Source: Photobacterium indicum
GTDB lineage: Bacteria > Pseudomonadota > Gammaproteobacteria > Enterobacterales > Vibrionaceae
NCBI RefSeq assembly: GCF_003026215.1
Contig: NZ_PYOC01000001.1
Coordinates: 1,116,001 to 1,180,000, forward strand
Reading direction: 5' to 3'
Length of the DNA stretch: 64,000 nucleotides
The position numbers were made by a program, and so were the translations under genes. The notes under the pieces are model-generated. The model did no database searches. It was not told where the DNA came from and saw only the letters and a program-made list of their open reading frames with translations. Below, in pieces: positions 7,580 through 15,832 of this stretch (position 1 is its first letter; every line of letters begins with the position of its first letter).

Positions 7580-10565
7580 CGATGACCTCTGCGTGAGAGA
7601 TGTGTTCATCGAATTTCGCATCTTCAGTTAATTGCATTTCAGGATCATCTAAAGGGGCTAGTGACTCCAATGCGCCCCAATATACGATGCGCCGTTCCTG
7701 ACTAAAGAATTTGTCTGCTTGTATATCTCCAATATTGCAATGGTTTCCAACCGCAGCAATAACATCAACACCGACGGCCCGGGTTGAAGCGCAAAAGAGT
7801 GTAAAGCCTCTTGTTTCAGCTTCTTTTAAAACCGGAGGGATTTGGGGCGGATCGATAGTTGGCAGTTCATCCATAACATAGGGGATATGGTATTTAACGC
7901 CGGGCTTGAAGAGCCTTTGCATCAGATATTGAACTATCGCCAGCGTCGTCAGGCTGGTTGTACTATTGCTCTGTGGCTTATCTAGCCAACGTTCTGAACC
8001 GATAATTTTATAGCTGATATCAACATTCAGAATGATGTCTTCAAGTGTTAATGTCTGGCTTTCTCCTCGGGAGAAAAATTCTTGGCAGAAGTTAACCAAA
8101 CTGCGGTAGAAACTCTCTCCCAGTGATTTTTCCGCATAAAAGTCGACCGCCTGTATCTCCGAAACCAGTTTTTTGAACCGGTTATCGAGGCTGATGGAAA
8201 ATTTCAGACCAGATAAGTTATTGATATTGGTTTCGTTGAGCTCTTGATTGAGGTTTCGTTGGAAATGCTCAATTAATGTCACGTTATCAATCAGCGTTTG
8301 TGTTTTTGTATTGAGCAGGTGGTTATGTTCGGTATAGGCGTGCTTTAACGCCGTTTTCTTTTCTGGAAGCTCGCGATAAACCAGCTGTAGCGATTCCATG
8401 CCTTCTTTAACATGTTGCCCGCTTGGCGATTGGCTCATGGCAATACGATGTGGATCGTGAATAATTTGCTGTTCAAAGAATACCCGTAATCCATTCAGTA
8501 CGTTTTCTCTCAGTTTCCTTGCCTGTTCAATATCGTTTTCCAATGTCTCAACAAGCTCTTTCGTTGGTGAACATGGCGTCGCTAAGGCATGTTCTTCATA
8601 TAGCCGACCTTCCTGGTATTTTTGAAGATGAGCCAACGATGTCACAATGGCATTTATCTCATCAGATTGCTTCAATAAGAGTGTTTGAGCATTTTGATAT
8701 TTTTTGTGTGCAGCGTCAGTTTTTGTCACCTGACTTTGACCATCAATTATTTTTTGTTTTGCATCAGTAAATTGCTTTTCAGCTTCAATCAGGTGTTCTT
8801 TTTTATCGTGGAGATCTTGACGGGTTTGCTGAATGCCATTTAATAACCCTAAGTCATTTCTCGCTTCCGTAACTTCACGCTTCAGTTTATTCAGAACATT
8901 TGCGGGCTCAGACTGATACTGCTGTATATCAACGATTTGGTTGTTACAGTCTTGTAGTTTTCTTTCAAGAGAAGCAATGTTTTTTTGCAGTTGTTTTTTT
9001 GTGCTGAAGGGGTGTTTTTTCCAATATTGTTGGTGAAAGGAAATTTGTTCATTATCAACGTTAAACAATTCGCTAAAATGTTCAATTTTAGGTATCGCCA
9101 GGTGTAACTCCTCGTCAGACAATACTTCTATCAACATATCGGGAATTAATGTCGCGATAACGTCTTGGGCATGAGGTGTCAGGTGGCTGCCAAGCAGGCG
9201 GTTGATGTGCTCAATTTTCTCATTCTCTGCAAAAATCTTGTTTTTAAAATCTTCTCTGTTTTTTTGTAGTTCCAGCCTTCGATGTGCATTATTTACATTT
9301 TCTTGCAGAACGGAAAGGCGCTGCTCTCTCTCTTGCCGGTACTCTTCAAGGATCAGAATGACTTCTTTTATTTGTGTGCCGGGATACTGTGCGCAAATGG
9401 CGTTTACCTTATCAACGCGTGATCTGAATAATTGAATATCTCCTTTAATGCCTTTGCCGTTATTTGCCCGATCTCCGTTGTTACCTATGGTTATTTCTAG
9501 CTCTTTAGCTTGAGTACTTATTCGCGAGAGGTTTTGTTTCGCCTGTTCAAATGCTTCATTGCTGTGAAAGACCTTTTCTGCAAGTGGTTTGCTTTTTTCA
9601 TTCAGCGTTTGCGCTAGTTTTCGTGCTGAAAATAACAAGCTGTTCCAGCGAATATTGATATCATGCAGACGATTTAAGTTGTTGTATTGCTGAAGTACAA
9701 GATTATATTTATCTTCTAACCCCTCAACATTAGCAATATAAGCAGTATCTGATTCTAAGCGGCGGTGCTCTTCTTCGATAGCTTCAAGATCGAGTTCAAG
9801 GTTATCGGTTTCATCCCGCTTTGATGCTTCAATTAACGCTGCAATTGATTTTGCCAGCTGCTTTCCATCGGTCGTATCTTCAAACATCATATGGGTCATG
9901 GTGCGCAAAGCATTGAGTGTCGAATAATCTACTTTTTTGAGAGGCAACAGCGCGAAGCGTCCCGTTTCTGGATCTAAAGCACGTTCAGGGTAGAGAAGCT
10001 GACTCACCTGATCGCGATTTTGAGCATGTTCTGTTCCCGGATACTTTTTCTTTAGTTGTTCTCGCATCAATGTTGGTGAAAATTGTGCTTCGGGGCAACC
10101 ACAATCACCTAGAGATTTATTCCAGATAAAAGGCGAAATGGCATCTAATCGGGCGGGAACAAACAAGCGTTCATAACGGAGAGCGCCGCGTCCCACAAAC
10201 AGTATCTGGCAGTGATAACCAAAGGCATTCTCTACTTCTAAAATTAACATGGAGTTGGCGGCAGGAAAGTAGAACGAATGGCTTTGCTCACCGGAGTAGT
10301 AGCCAGATTTATGTGCAAACCGAAACTTTTTTTCGGCTTTTTTTAACGAGTCCTCAGGAAGCAGAAAGAGTTTTAGCGCCTGAAGTGCTGCGGATTTTCC
10401 TGTATTCCCTGGCGCAATGAGCAGCATATGTAAATCAAGGGGAAGTTCACAATAGCAATAACCAGCACTATCAATTAAAGCAATACGTACCGGTCCAAAG
10501 GCATCACCTTGCTCCCCTAAGCCATCAAGGCCTAATTGATCTTCACTGTGTATCAGAGTTGTCAT
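7566..10565 (-). CDS. SMC/MukB-like ATPase of a Wadjet-type system (JetC-like)
   Basis: The 999-residue protein has an ABC-type head split by long coiled coils. The Walker A is at about residues 51-58 (APGNTGKS). Coiled-coil stretches run from about 270 to 460 and 530 to 680, around a globular region that could be the hinge. The signature region is at about 860-872 (QSNSTTSLTT) and the Walker B at about 896-905 (YVMDELPTID). The signature lacks the usual paired glycines (LSGGQ), a notable divergence. It is shorter than MukB (about 1480) and within or below the usual size for JetC/MksB proteins. In Wadjet this motor extrudes DNA loops and licenses cleavage of small circular plasmids. The start overlaps the preceding toprim gene by 4 bases (ATGA). 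Confidence 0.82.
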   Translation of the reverse strand: MTTLIHSEDQLGLDGLGEQGDAFGPVRIALIDSAGYCYCELPLDLHMLLIAPGNTGKSAALQALKLFLLPEDSLKKAEKKFRFAHKSGYYSGEQSHSFYFPAANSMLILEVENAFGYHCQILFVGRGALRYERLFVPARLDAISPFIWNKSLGDCGCPEAQFSPTLMREQLKKKYPGTEHAQNRDQVSQLLYPERALDPETGRFALLPLKKVDYSTLNALRTMTHMMFEDTTDGKQLAKSIAALIEASKRDETDNLELDLEAIEEEHRRLESDTAYIANVEGLEDKYNLVLQQYNNLNRLHDINIRWNSLLFSARKLAQTLNEKSKPLAEKVFHSNEAFEQAKQNLSRISTQAKELEITIGNNGDRANNGKGIKGDIQLFRSRVDKVNAICAQYPGTQIKEVILILEEYRQEREQRLSVLQENVNNAHRRLELQKNREDFKNKIFAENEKIEHINRLLGSHLTPHAQDVIATLIPDMLIEVLSDEELHLAIPKIEHFSELFNVDNEQISFHQQYWKKHPFSTKKQLQKNIASLERKLQDCNNQIVDIQQYQSEPANVLNKLKREVTEARNDLGLLNGIQQTRQDLHDKKEHLIEAEKQFTDAKQKIIDGQSQVTKTDAAHKKYQNAQTLLLKQSDEINAIVTSLAHLQKYQEGRLYEEHALATPCSPTKELVETLENDIEQARKLRENVLNGLRVFFEQQIIHDPHRIAMSQSPSGQHVKEGMESLQLVYRELPEKKTALKHAYTEHNHLLNTKTQTLIDNVTLIEHFQRNLNQELNETNINNLSGLKFSISLDNRFKKLVSEIQAVDFYAEKSLGESFYRSLVNFCQEFFSRGESQTLTLEDIILNVDISYKIIGSERWLDKPQSNSTTSLTTLAIVQYLMQRLFKPGVKYHIPYVMDELPTIDPPQIPPVLKEAETRGFTLFCASTRAVGVDVIAAVGNHCNIGDIQADKFFSQERRIVYWGALESLAPLDDPEMQLTEDAKFDEHISHAEVIDETL

Positions 10566-11377
10566 TCATTATCTCCATGATTTAAGGTGAGCAGCATTTC
10601 TTGTTCCATAAACTGTTTTGTGTGTCGAAATAGCGTTACCAGAGGAAGGAAGTTATATTTTTCTGCGGTTTTAATTGCTGATGCCAGACGGTTATCGCTT
10701 TCAGGAGAAAGAAGAAAACACTCTTTAAGTAGTGCTGCGTTATCTGGCAATACGAAGTTTGTGTTAGGGCATTGGCGTTCTATACCTGAATAGGTAGTGA
10801 GTCCTCCAAGATCGTAATCGAGTAGAAAGGCACAGCGTTCATAGCGTTGATAAAATGGCATAAATAACTGATTTGCAGCGCCGTTGCCTTCTCCCATTGC
10901 GACATCCCAATCTTTGATATCCCAATGATCATTGGTCATATAGTTCAAGGCTTCGAACGTTTGTTGTAGTTGAAAAAAAAGTGCACGGTTTTCAATAACA
11001 AGTAACGAATTTACCTTGCCTGTTTTTTCTAGATTTTCAGTTTCATGCTGTTGGTCTTTACAAAAAACGACCGTGGTCAATTCACCATTATGAGCGGTAC
11101 GAAGAAGCAATGGCGCAAAATCGACCCGTACCAGATGGCTGTTTCCTCGTTTTGCTGCATCTACTCGACTGGTTGGTGCAACGGACTCCGCTTTTAATTG
11201 TTCATAAATTGACAGATTTTTGGGAGTCAGATGCCATTTGAACTTAGATACCTTTTCAATCGCAAAAAGGTCATGCAATCGATGTTGATATTGCTTAGGA
11301 AGGATCTGATGAAATGTATTGAGGTTAACAGGGGAGCCAGCATCAATCTTCTTAAGGTAAAGGTTTATTCGGCTCAT
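10562..11377 (-). CDS. Toprim-domain nuclease-like protein (JetD/MksG-like), first gene of the operon
   Basis: The 271-residue protein has a short N-terminal domain (about 1-115) and a C-terminal toprim-like fold. The toprim acidic residue is Glu129 in 'SLLVIENRALFF', a glycine-rich 'MGEGNGA' loop is at about 161-167, and the DxD motif is Asp187-Asp189 in 'FLLDYDLGG'. Such an E...DxD set is what JetD/MksG, topoisomerase VI A and related nucleases use to bind Mg2+ and cut DNA. It is shorter than the JetD proteins I know (about 350-420 residues). Here it leads the operon, whereas in described Wadjet operons it usually comes last. A clear Shine-Dalgarno is missing before its ATG. Confidence 0.75.
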   Translation of the reverse strand: MSRINLYLKKIDAGSPVNLNTFHQILPKQYQHRLHDLFAIEKVSKFKWHLTPKNLSIYEQLKAESVAPTSRVDAAKRGNSHLVRVDFAPLLLRTAHNGELTTVVFCKDQQHETENLEKTGKVNSLLVIENRALFFQLQQTFEALNYMTNDHWDIKDWDVAMGEGNGAANQLFMPFYQRYERCAFLLDYDLGGLTTYSGIERQCPNTNFVLPDNAALLKECFLLSPESDNRLASAIKTAEKYNFLPLVTLFRHTKQFMEQEMLLTLNHGDNE

Positions 11378-12030
11378 ATGTTATTCGAAACTTATGCTAA
11401 ATCACACATTGGTCAATTTAATATACACATTTCAGGCGTGAGCAGAAATGTACGGAGTTGTTTTAATCGACACATGTCTGATTTATAAATATTTTATTGT
11501 TTTTTCCAAGCCGTTGAGGTGATTATTAGTTCTATCTGTGTGATGGGTAAAGAGACGCTCGTAAATCATCAACAGAAAGCATGCGGACACTAGAGTTGAA
11601 TGCAACGTTATGGAATACCAATATTCAAAATTTGATTCGCTTGATGGATAAAAAACAAATTGCCATCACTCAAGAAACAATGGTTGCCAGATCGTTACCA
11701 CTAACAACCATCAGCATAAATTAAAACAGATAAGGCTGTAATTCGGCTAAATTCTCAATCACTAATTGCTGCTGATAGCGTGCAGAGACTCGTCTACAGT
11801 GCCTTGGTTTTGCCGTTAATTGGTCAGGCCTAATGAAGATGCCTTTGGGGATAACGAATACATTAATATCACTCCTGATGTTCAATATATTAAAAATCCT
11901 GCGTTATTGTCTGATTCAGATACTTAGTTAGTTGGCATTAGAGCAAGTATTGCGATCTAATGTTAGTTAGACATATGTAAGCCGTCGGTAGTATCATGAT
12001 TCAGTCCTTAAGGTTTCAATCGGTACAGAA
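11378..12030. other. 653-base non-coding region with gene debris upstream of the SMC operon
   Basis: The left part (about 11378-11520) is AT-rich and must hold the promoter of the minus-strand SMC operon. No convincing -35/-10 pair could be fixed. At 11581-11724 (+) a 47-codon open frame encodes a stretch resembling the first helices of an XRE-type HTH repressor ('NLIRLMDKKQI', 'LPLTTISIN') and then stops. On the minus strand, 11721-11885 is a 54-codon frame from a TTG with no recognised match, rich in Arg ('KPRHCRRVSARYQQLV'). Both look like truncated remnants. Calling them relics is an inference from their length and abrupt ends. Confidence 0.4.
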
Positions 12031-12597
12031 ATGAACTCAACGCTTCTTCTTGATATAACGACCCACGCTTTATTACACATTGAATTTTGTAACCTTGATA
12101 AAAAGCTAACCATTACAGAACGAAACATCAAACTAAATCAATTTTTAAAACGCGCTATTAAATCCAATCGTTACAAACGTATTAAAAAGAACATTAAGCA
12201 GTGGTTAACGATTGCCAAACTTAACGATGGACTGGAATTGTTACTCTTGTCTGAGCAGAAGAAACTTATCGAAAATTGTTCGAGTGATATGCATCGCTTT
12301 GTTGAACTGATCAGCATGATAGAATCTCAGCTAGCGACGAAAGTTCAGTTCGCTAATGCACGTGAACTTGATTTGCAGGCACGGTTTGGTCAAGTGCTTG
12401 TCTGTGTGATTGAGTCTGATTTACAAGCTATTTTTGACGAGGAAGGGTTGATGGTCAAAACAACTCAAATATTATTCGTCGGTTCACCAGAATATAAAGA
12501 TATATTTTCAGAGCAGATTGATAAAAGTGCTCACTTCCAATCAGTACTCGCATACGAAGACGAAACGCATTTACGAATTGAGCTTTGTAGGTTGTAA
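12031..12597 (+). CDS. Hypothetical protein next to the Wadjet-like operon
   Basis: I do not recognise this 188-residue protein. It is predicted mostly helical in its first 120 residues, with a lysine-rich stretch (about 30-60) and no signal peptide or membrane segment. The C-terminal 60 residues look alpha/beta. It has no cysteine cluster or nucleotide-binding motif. The start ATG lacks a strong Shine-Dalgarno (AAGG lies about 20 bases upstream). It stands alone between gene debris and a terminator, pointing away from the SMC operon. A functional link to defence is possible only by position. Confidence 0.55.
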   Translation: MNSTLLLDITTHALLHIEFCNLDKKLTITERNIKLNQFLKRAIKSNRYKRIKKNIKQWLTIAKLNDGLELLLLSEQKKLIENCSSDMHRFVELISMIESQLATKVQFANARELDLQARFGQVLVCVIESDLQAIFDEEGLMVKTTQILFVGSPEYKDIFSEQIDKSAHFQSVLAYEDETHLRIELCRL

Positions 12598-12720
12598 TCA
12601 TATCTTATTATCAAAACAGATACTTACTATTGCTTCTTCCATATTAAGACATATTTCAGGACCGAACACTTTAGTGTTTATAGTAAATGATGGTGTTTTA
12701 AAGAGTTTCTCTGATGTATA

Positions 12721-12767
12721 AACCCCACTAATTCTTACCACGCGTAAAAATTAGTGGGTTTAGTTTT
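12721..12767 (+). terminator. Intrinsic terminator
   Basis: Inverted repeat AACCC(c)ACTAATT / AATTAGTGGGTT with one bulged C, followed by a T-rich tail. It lies 124 bases after the hypothetical gene and just before the convergent MFS gene, so it probably serves the + strand unit. Confidence 0.75.
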
Positions 12768-12816
12768 GATTTCTATAGAGCTACGTTATTTAGCAATCAG
12801 TAATTAATGATTAACC

Positions 12817-14001
12817 TTAATTAAAGTCGGTTGCTAATTTACCTTGTGATTTTTCACTGCGATTTGCTTTAGCGATGAACAGTAAGCCAATTATTGGAAC
12901 AATGACTGCTGCGAAAGGGATCATGCCGGCGCCTAGTTGGCTATCAAGTACCATGCCGCCAAGGAATCCACCAAATGCATTGGCTAGGTTGAACGCTGAG
13001 ATATTGGCTGTAGCTGCAAGTTCCTGACCTTCACCACCATGATTCATCACTCGAAGCTGCATTGCTGGTACGTTTGCAAATGATGCAATACCGAATACAA
13101 ACGCGGTGACGATAAATAAAATCTTGTTATCAACAACTAGACCAACAGCAATCAATGAGATAATCATTGCTACAGCCCAGAACATAGATGCTTTGCTAAG
13201 ATTTTTGTCGGAAGAACGCCCACCCAATATGTTACCAATGATTAGACCTGCCCCTACAATAACGAGAATCCATGTAACGGCCTCTTCGCCGTAACCTGTC
13301 GTATGCATAGCGATGGGTGCAAGGTAGCCGTATAGCGTCATGAAACCTGACCATGATAAAGCGGTAATTGCTAAGCTAATTAATAGCATTGGATTTTTGA
13401 ATGCCATAAGCTGGGTTTTAATATTCTTCGCCTCACCATGACCCGTTGATTTGATAGACGTTAGAATTGAAATCATTGCAATGGCACCGAATGCGGCAAC
13501 AGTAAAGAATGTGGTGTGCCATCCGAACTGCAAGCTGATCCACGTGCCAGCAGGAACCCCCAGTACATTGGCAAGAGTCAGACCTGCGAACATCTGCCCA
13601 ACAGCACGGCCGGCCATTTTTTCTGATACTAAGTTGGTCGCAACAACAGCGCCAATACCATAAAATGGACCTTGTACAAGACCTGCAATAATACGGCTAA
13701 TTAGTAGTAAACTATAGTTTGGGGCCAGTGCTGACAGTACATTACCAATAATAAACAGTGCCATTAATCCGGTGAGTACAATCTTCTTATTAAAACGGGC
13801 TAAATAAATGGTTAAGATTGGACCGCCGATAACAATGGCTAGTGCGTAAGCACTGATTAAGTAACCAGCCTGACCTTCAGTAATAGAGAGTGACGTTGCT
13901 ATCTGAGGAAGAATTCCCGCAATAACAAACTCTGCAGTGCCGATGGCGAATGCCGCGAGTGTTAATATCCAGACCTGAAACGGCATTTTTTCTTTATTCA
14001 T
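12817..14001 (-). CDS. MFS transporter, DHA1 (AraJ/sugar-efflux/drug) type
   Basis: The 394-residue polytopic protein has about 12 hydrophobic segments. The DHA1 N-terminal signature is present ('TLAAFAIGTAEFVIAGILPQIA', 'GYLISAYALAIVIGGPIL', 'RIIAGLVQGPFYGIGAVVA'). Members export drugs, arabinose/IPTG-like sugars or purines by proton antiport. The start ATG at 14001 follows an AGAGATAA stretch. The SDR gene lies 86 bases upstream on the same strand, and the pair is divergent from a LysR gene that probably controls them. Substrate unknown. Confidence 0.9.
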   Translation of the reverse strand: MNKEKMPFQVWILTLAAFAIGTAEFVIAGILPQIATSLSITEGQAGYLISAYALAIVIGGPILTIYLARFNKKIVLTGLMALFIIGNVLSALAPNYSLLLISRIIAGLVQGPFYGIGAVVATNLVSEKMAGRAVGQMFAGLTLANVLGVPAGTWISLQFGWHTTFFTVAAFGAIAMISILTSIKSTGHGEAKNIKTQLMAFKNPMLLISLAITALSWSGFMTLYGYLAPIAMHTTGYGEEAVTWILVIVGAGLIIGNILGGRSSDKNLSKASMFWAVAMIISLIAVGLVVDNKILFIVTAFVFGIASFANVPAMQLRVMNHGGEGQELAATANISAFNLANAFGGFLGGMVLDSQLGAGMIPFAAVIVPIIGLLFIAKANRSEKSQGKLATDFN

Positions 14002-14086
14002 GATTGATTATCTCTACTTATTTTTCGGTATTGATGGGCGTATTCATGGGATTCGTTTTGTACGCCCATGCAGCATTTTTTATGTG

Positions 14087-14755
14087 TTAGTTGACTAAAG
14101 CGCCACCATCGACATCGATGATTGAGCCAGTCATGTATTGATTTGAGATTGCCATGATGTAAGCCATTGCAATATCTGACGCCTCGCCAACTTTACCTGC
14201 GGGTAAATTCTGTTTCGCGTTTTCATACATGGCTTCACGCGCTGTTTCATCCATGTTGTTATAGGCAGTGGTCATTGTGAGACCAGGGCTGACAGCGTTA
14301 ACGCGAATAGGCGATAGCTCTTTAGCAAGCACTTTTGTCACAGCTTCTAAAGCGGCATTAATGGCTGTTTTTGTGTAAGTGTTGGCAACCACTTTGCGTG
14401 AAAGCATTCCCGTCGTTAGCGTGATAGAGCCATTCGGTGTCATATAACGAGCCGCATGTTTCGCGACATTAATTGTTCCCCAGAATTTGGTATCAAATGC
14501 TTTTTTCGCATCATCAATGGCGACATCAGTCACCTTTCCGGCAGGAGCGAATGAGCCAGCGGTAATAACAAGGTGATCGAAAGGGCCAATCGATTCGAAG
14601 TAACGATGAACAGCTCTCTCGTCACTGATATCCAAGCCTGCTTTACGGCTTGCAACGTGGACAATGTTATTGCCATTATCGAAGTGTTTCGCGACGGCTT
14701 CCCCGATACCTGATGTGCCGCCAATGATGACGTACGTTGTTTTTTCCTGTTTCAT
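14087..14755 (-). CDS. Short-chain dehydrogenase/reductase family protein, atypical active site
   Basis: The 222-residue Rossmann protein has the cofactor loop 'YVIIGGTSGIGEAVA' at residues about 7-21, the 'ITAGSF' strand end, and the 'IRVNAVSPGLTMT' and 'GSIIDVDGGALVN' C-terminal blocks. The usual catalytic YxxxK is not in its expected place. The segment aligned with it reads 'TYTKTAINAALEAVTK', where an Asn takes the Lys position, as in a known subgroup of SDRs. The ATG at 14755 has AAGGAACGG upstream. A 50-residue upstream extension is rejected because it has no SDR character. It is likely co-transcribed with the MFS gene and under the divergent LysR regulator. Confidence 0.88.
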   Translation of the reverse strand: MKQEKTTYVIIGGTSGIGEAVAKHFDNGNNIVHVASRKAGLDISDERAVHRYFESIGPFDHLVITAGSFAPAGKVTDVAIDDAKKAFDTKFWGTINVAKHAARYMTPNGSITLTTGMLSRKVVANTYTKTAINAALEAVTKVLAKELSPIRVNAVSPGLTMTTAYNNMDETAREAMYENAKQNLPAGKVGEASDIAMAYIMAISNQYMTGSIIDVDGGALVN

Positions 14756-14880
14756 AATCCGTTCCTTTTCGTTGTTCTTGTTGATGATTGCCATTATATT
14801 TGTTCGTATTAATTTGATAATTGAGTAAAATGTGAAATCATTATTCGGATAAACTGAACAATAGGGGGGAGGGGTGAGAC

Positions 14881-15804
14881 GTGGACAAGTTTTCTGATAT
14901 GGCAATGTTCGTGAGCATAGTGAAGCATCAAGGGCTAGCGGCTGCAGGACGTGATCTTGGCCTTTCTCCTGCTACTATGACGGCGAGGCTTCAGGCACTT
15001 GAAGAAAGGTATGGTGTGAAGCTTCTTAATCGAAGTACAAGGCATGTATCACTTACAGACTCTGGTGAGCTCTACCATAAAGCCTGTATTGAGATATTAG
15101 ATAACGTCAGTGAAGCTGAGAACCTTATTCAGAATGGTGTTAAGGAAGTGAAAGGTTCACTAAAAATCGCCGCACCCAAAGATATTGGTAAACAATATAT
15201 CCTTCCTATATTGTCTGAGTTCTGTAAACAGTATCCAGATGTTGTGCCTTATCTATATTTGGACGATCACATCTCTAATATTGCTGAATCGGGTATGGAT
15301 ATCGTGATTCGATATGGAGAGCTTGCAGATAGCAGCTTGATATCACGGCGACTGTCTCCAAGCCGCCGAGTGCTATGTGCATCGCCTGAATATTTGGCAA
15401 AGCATGGAACACCACTAAAACCACAAGACTTAGTTAATCATGATTGCCTAGCAATGCTTCGCAGCAATGAAGAACTAAAGACATGGCATTTCCAAGAGCA
15501 AGACAAGAAGAACGCAATTACCGTTGTACCTAAGCGATTCTCAGATGATGGTGAAGTGATTAGATACTGGGCATTAGAAGGGGTCGGTATAGCGCTTAAA
15601 TCAGCTTTAGACGTGCAAGCTGATATTAATAACCTACGTCTTGTCACTGTGCTCAATGGCTATATGAAGAACTTTAATACATCAATGTCTGTATCAAGCG
15701 CAGACTTGAATGTTGTGTACATTAGTAAAAAGTATCAGCCTAAGCGCATTCGACTATTCTTAGATTTTCTGTTTGAACGATTCAGCATAATGGCTCAGAA
15801 ATGA
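14881..15804 (+). CDS. LysR-family transcriptional regulator
   Basis: The 307-residue protein has an N-terminal winged HTH ('DMAMFVSIVKHQGLAAAGRDLGLSPATMTARLQALEERYG', residues about 5-45, with 'LLNRSTRHVSLTDSG' after it) and a LysR effector-binding domain. It starts at GTG 14881 with a strong GGAGGGG upstream. It is divergent from the SDR-MFS pair, with 125 bases between starts, the standard arrangement for a LysR regulator and its target. The sequence resembles the AaeR/DmlR-like subgroup. The inducer is unknown. Confidence 0.9.
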   Translation: MDKFSDMAMFVSIVKHQGLAAAGRDLGLSPATMTARLQALEERYGVKLLNRSTRHVSLTDSGELYHKACIEILDNVSEAENLIQNGVKEVKGSLKIAAPKDIGKQYILPILSEFCKQYPDVVPYLYLDDHISNIAESGMDIVIRYGELADSSLISRRLSPSRRVLCASPEYLAKHGTPLKPQDLVNHDCLAMLRSNEELKTWHFQEQDKKNAITVVPKRFSDDGEVIRYWALEGVGIALKSALDVQADINNLRLVTVLNGYMKNFNTSMSVSSADLNVVYISKKYQPKRIRLFLDFLFERFSIMAQK

Positions 15805-15832
15805 GTGTACAATCCCTTCTTTGTTGAGCTAT

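Noticed and set aside
5563-11377. Housekeeping MukBEF operon
   Set aside because: The ATPase is much shorter than MukB (999 versus about 1480 residues), and the operon includes a toprim protein absent from MukBEF. Gene order and sizes fit a Wadjet/Mks type system better.
11721-11885. Possible intact small minus-strand gene of 54 codons
   Set aside because: It starts only at TTG with a weak RBS, matches nothing I recognise and overlaps debris. It is described as part of the region rather than as a gene.
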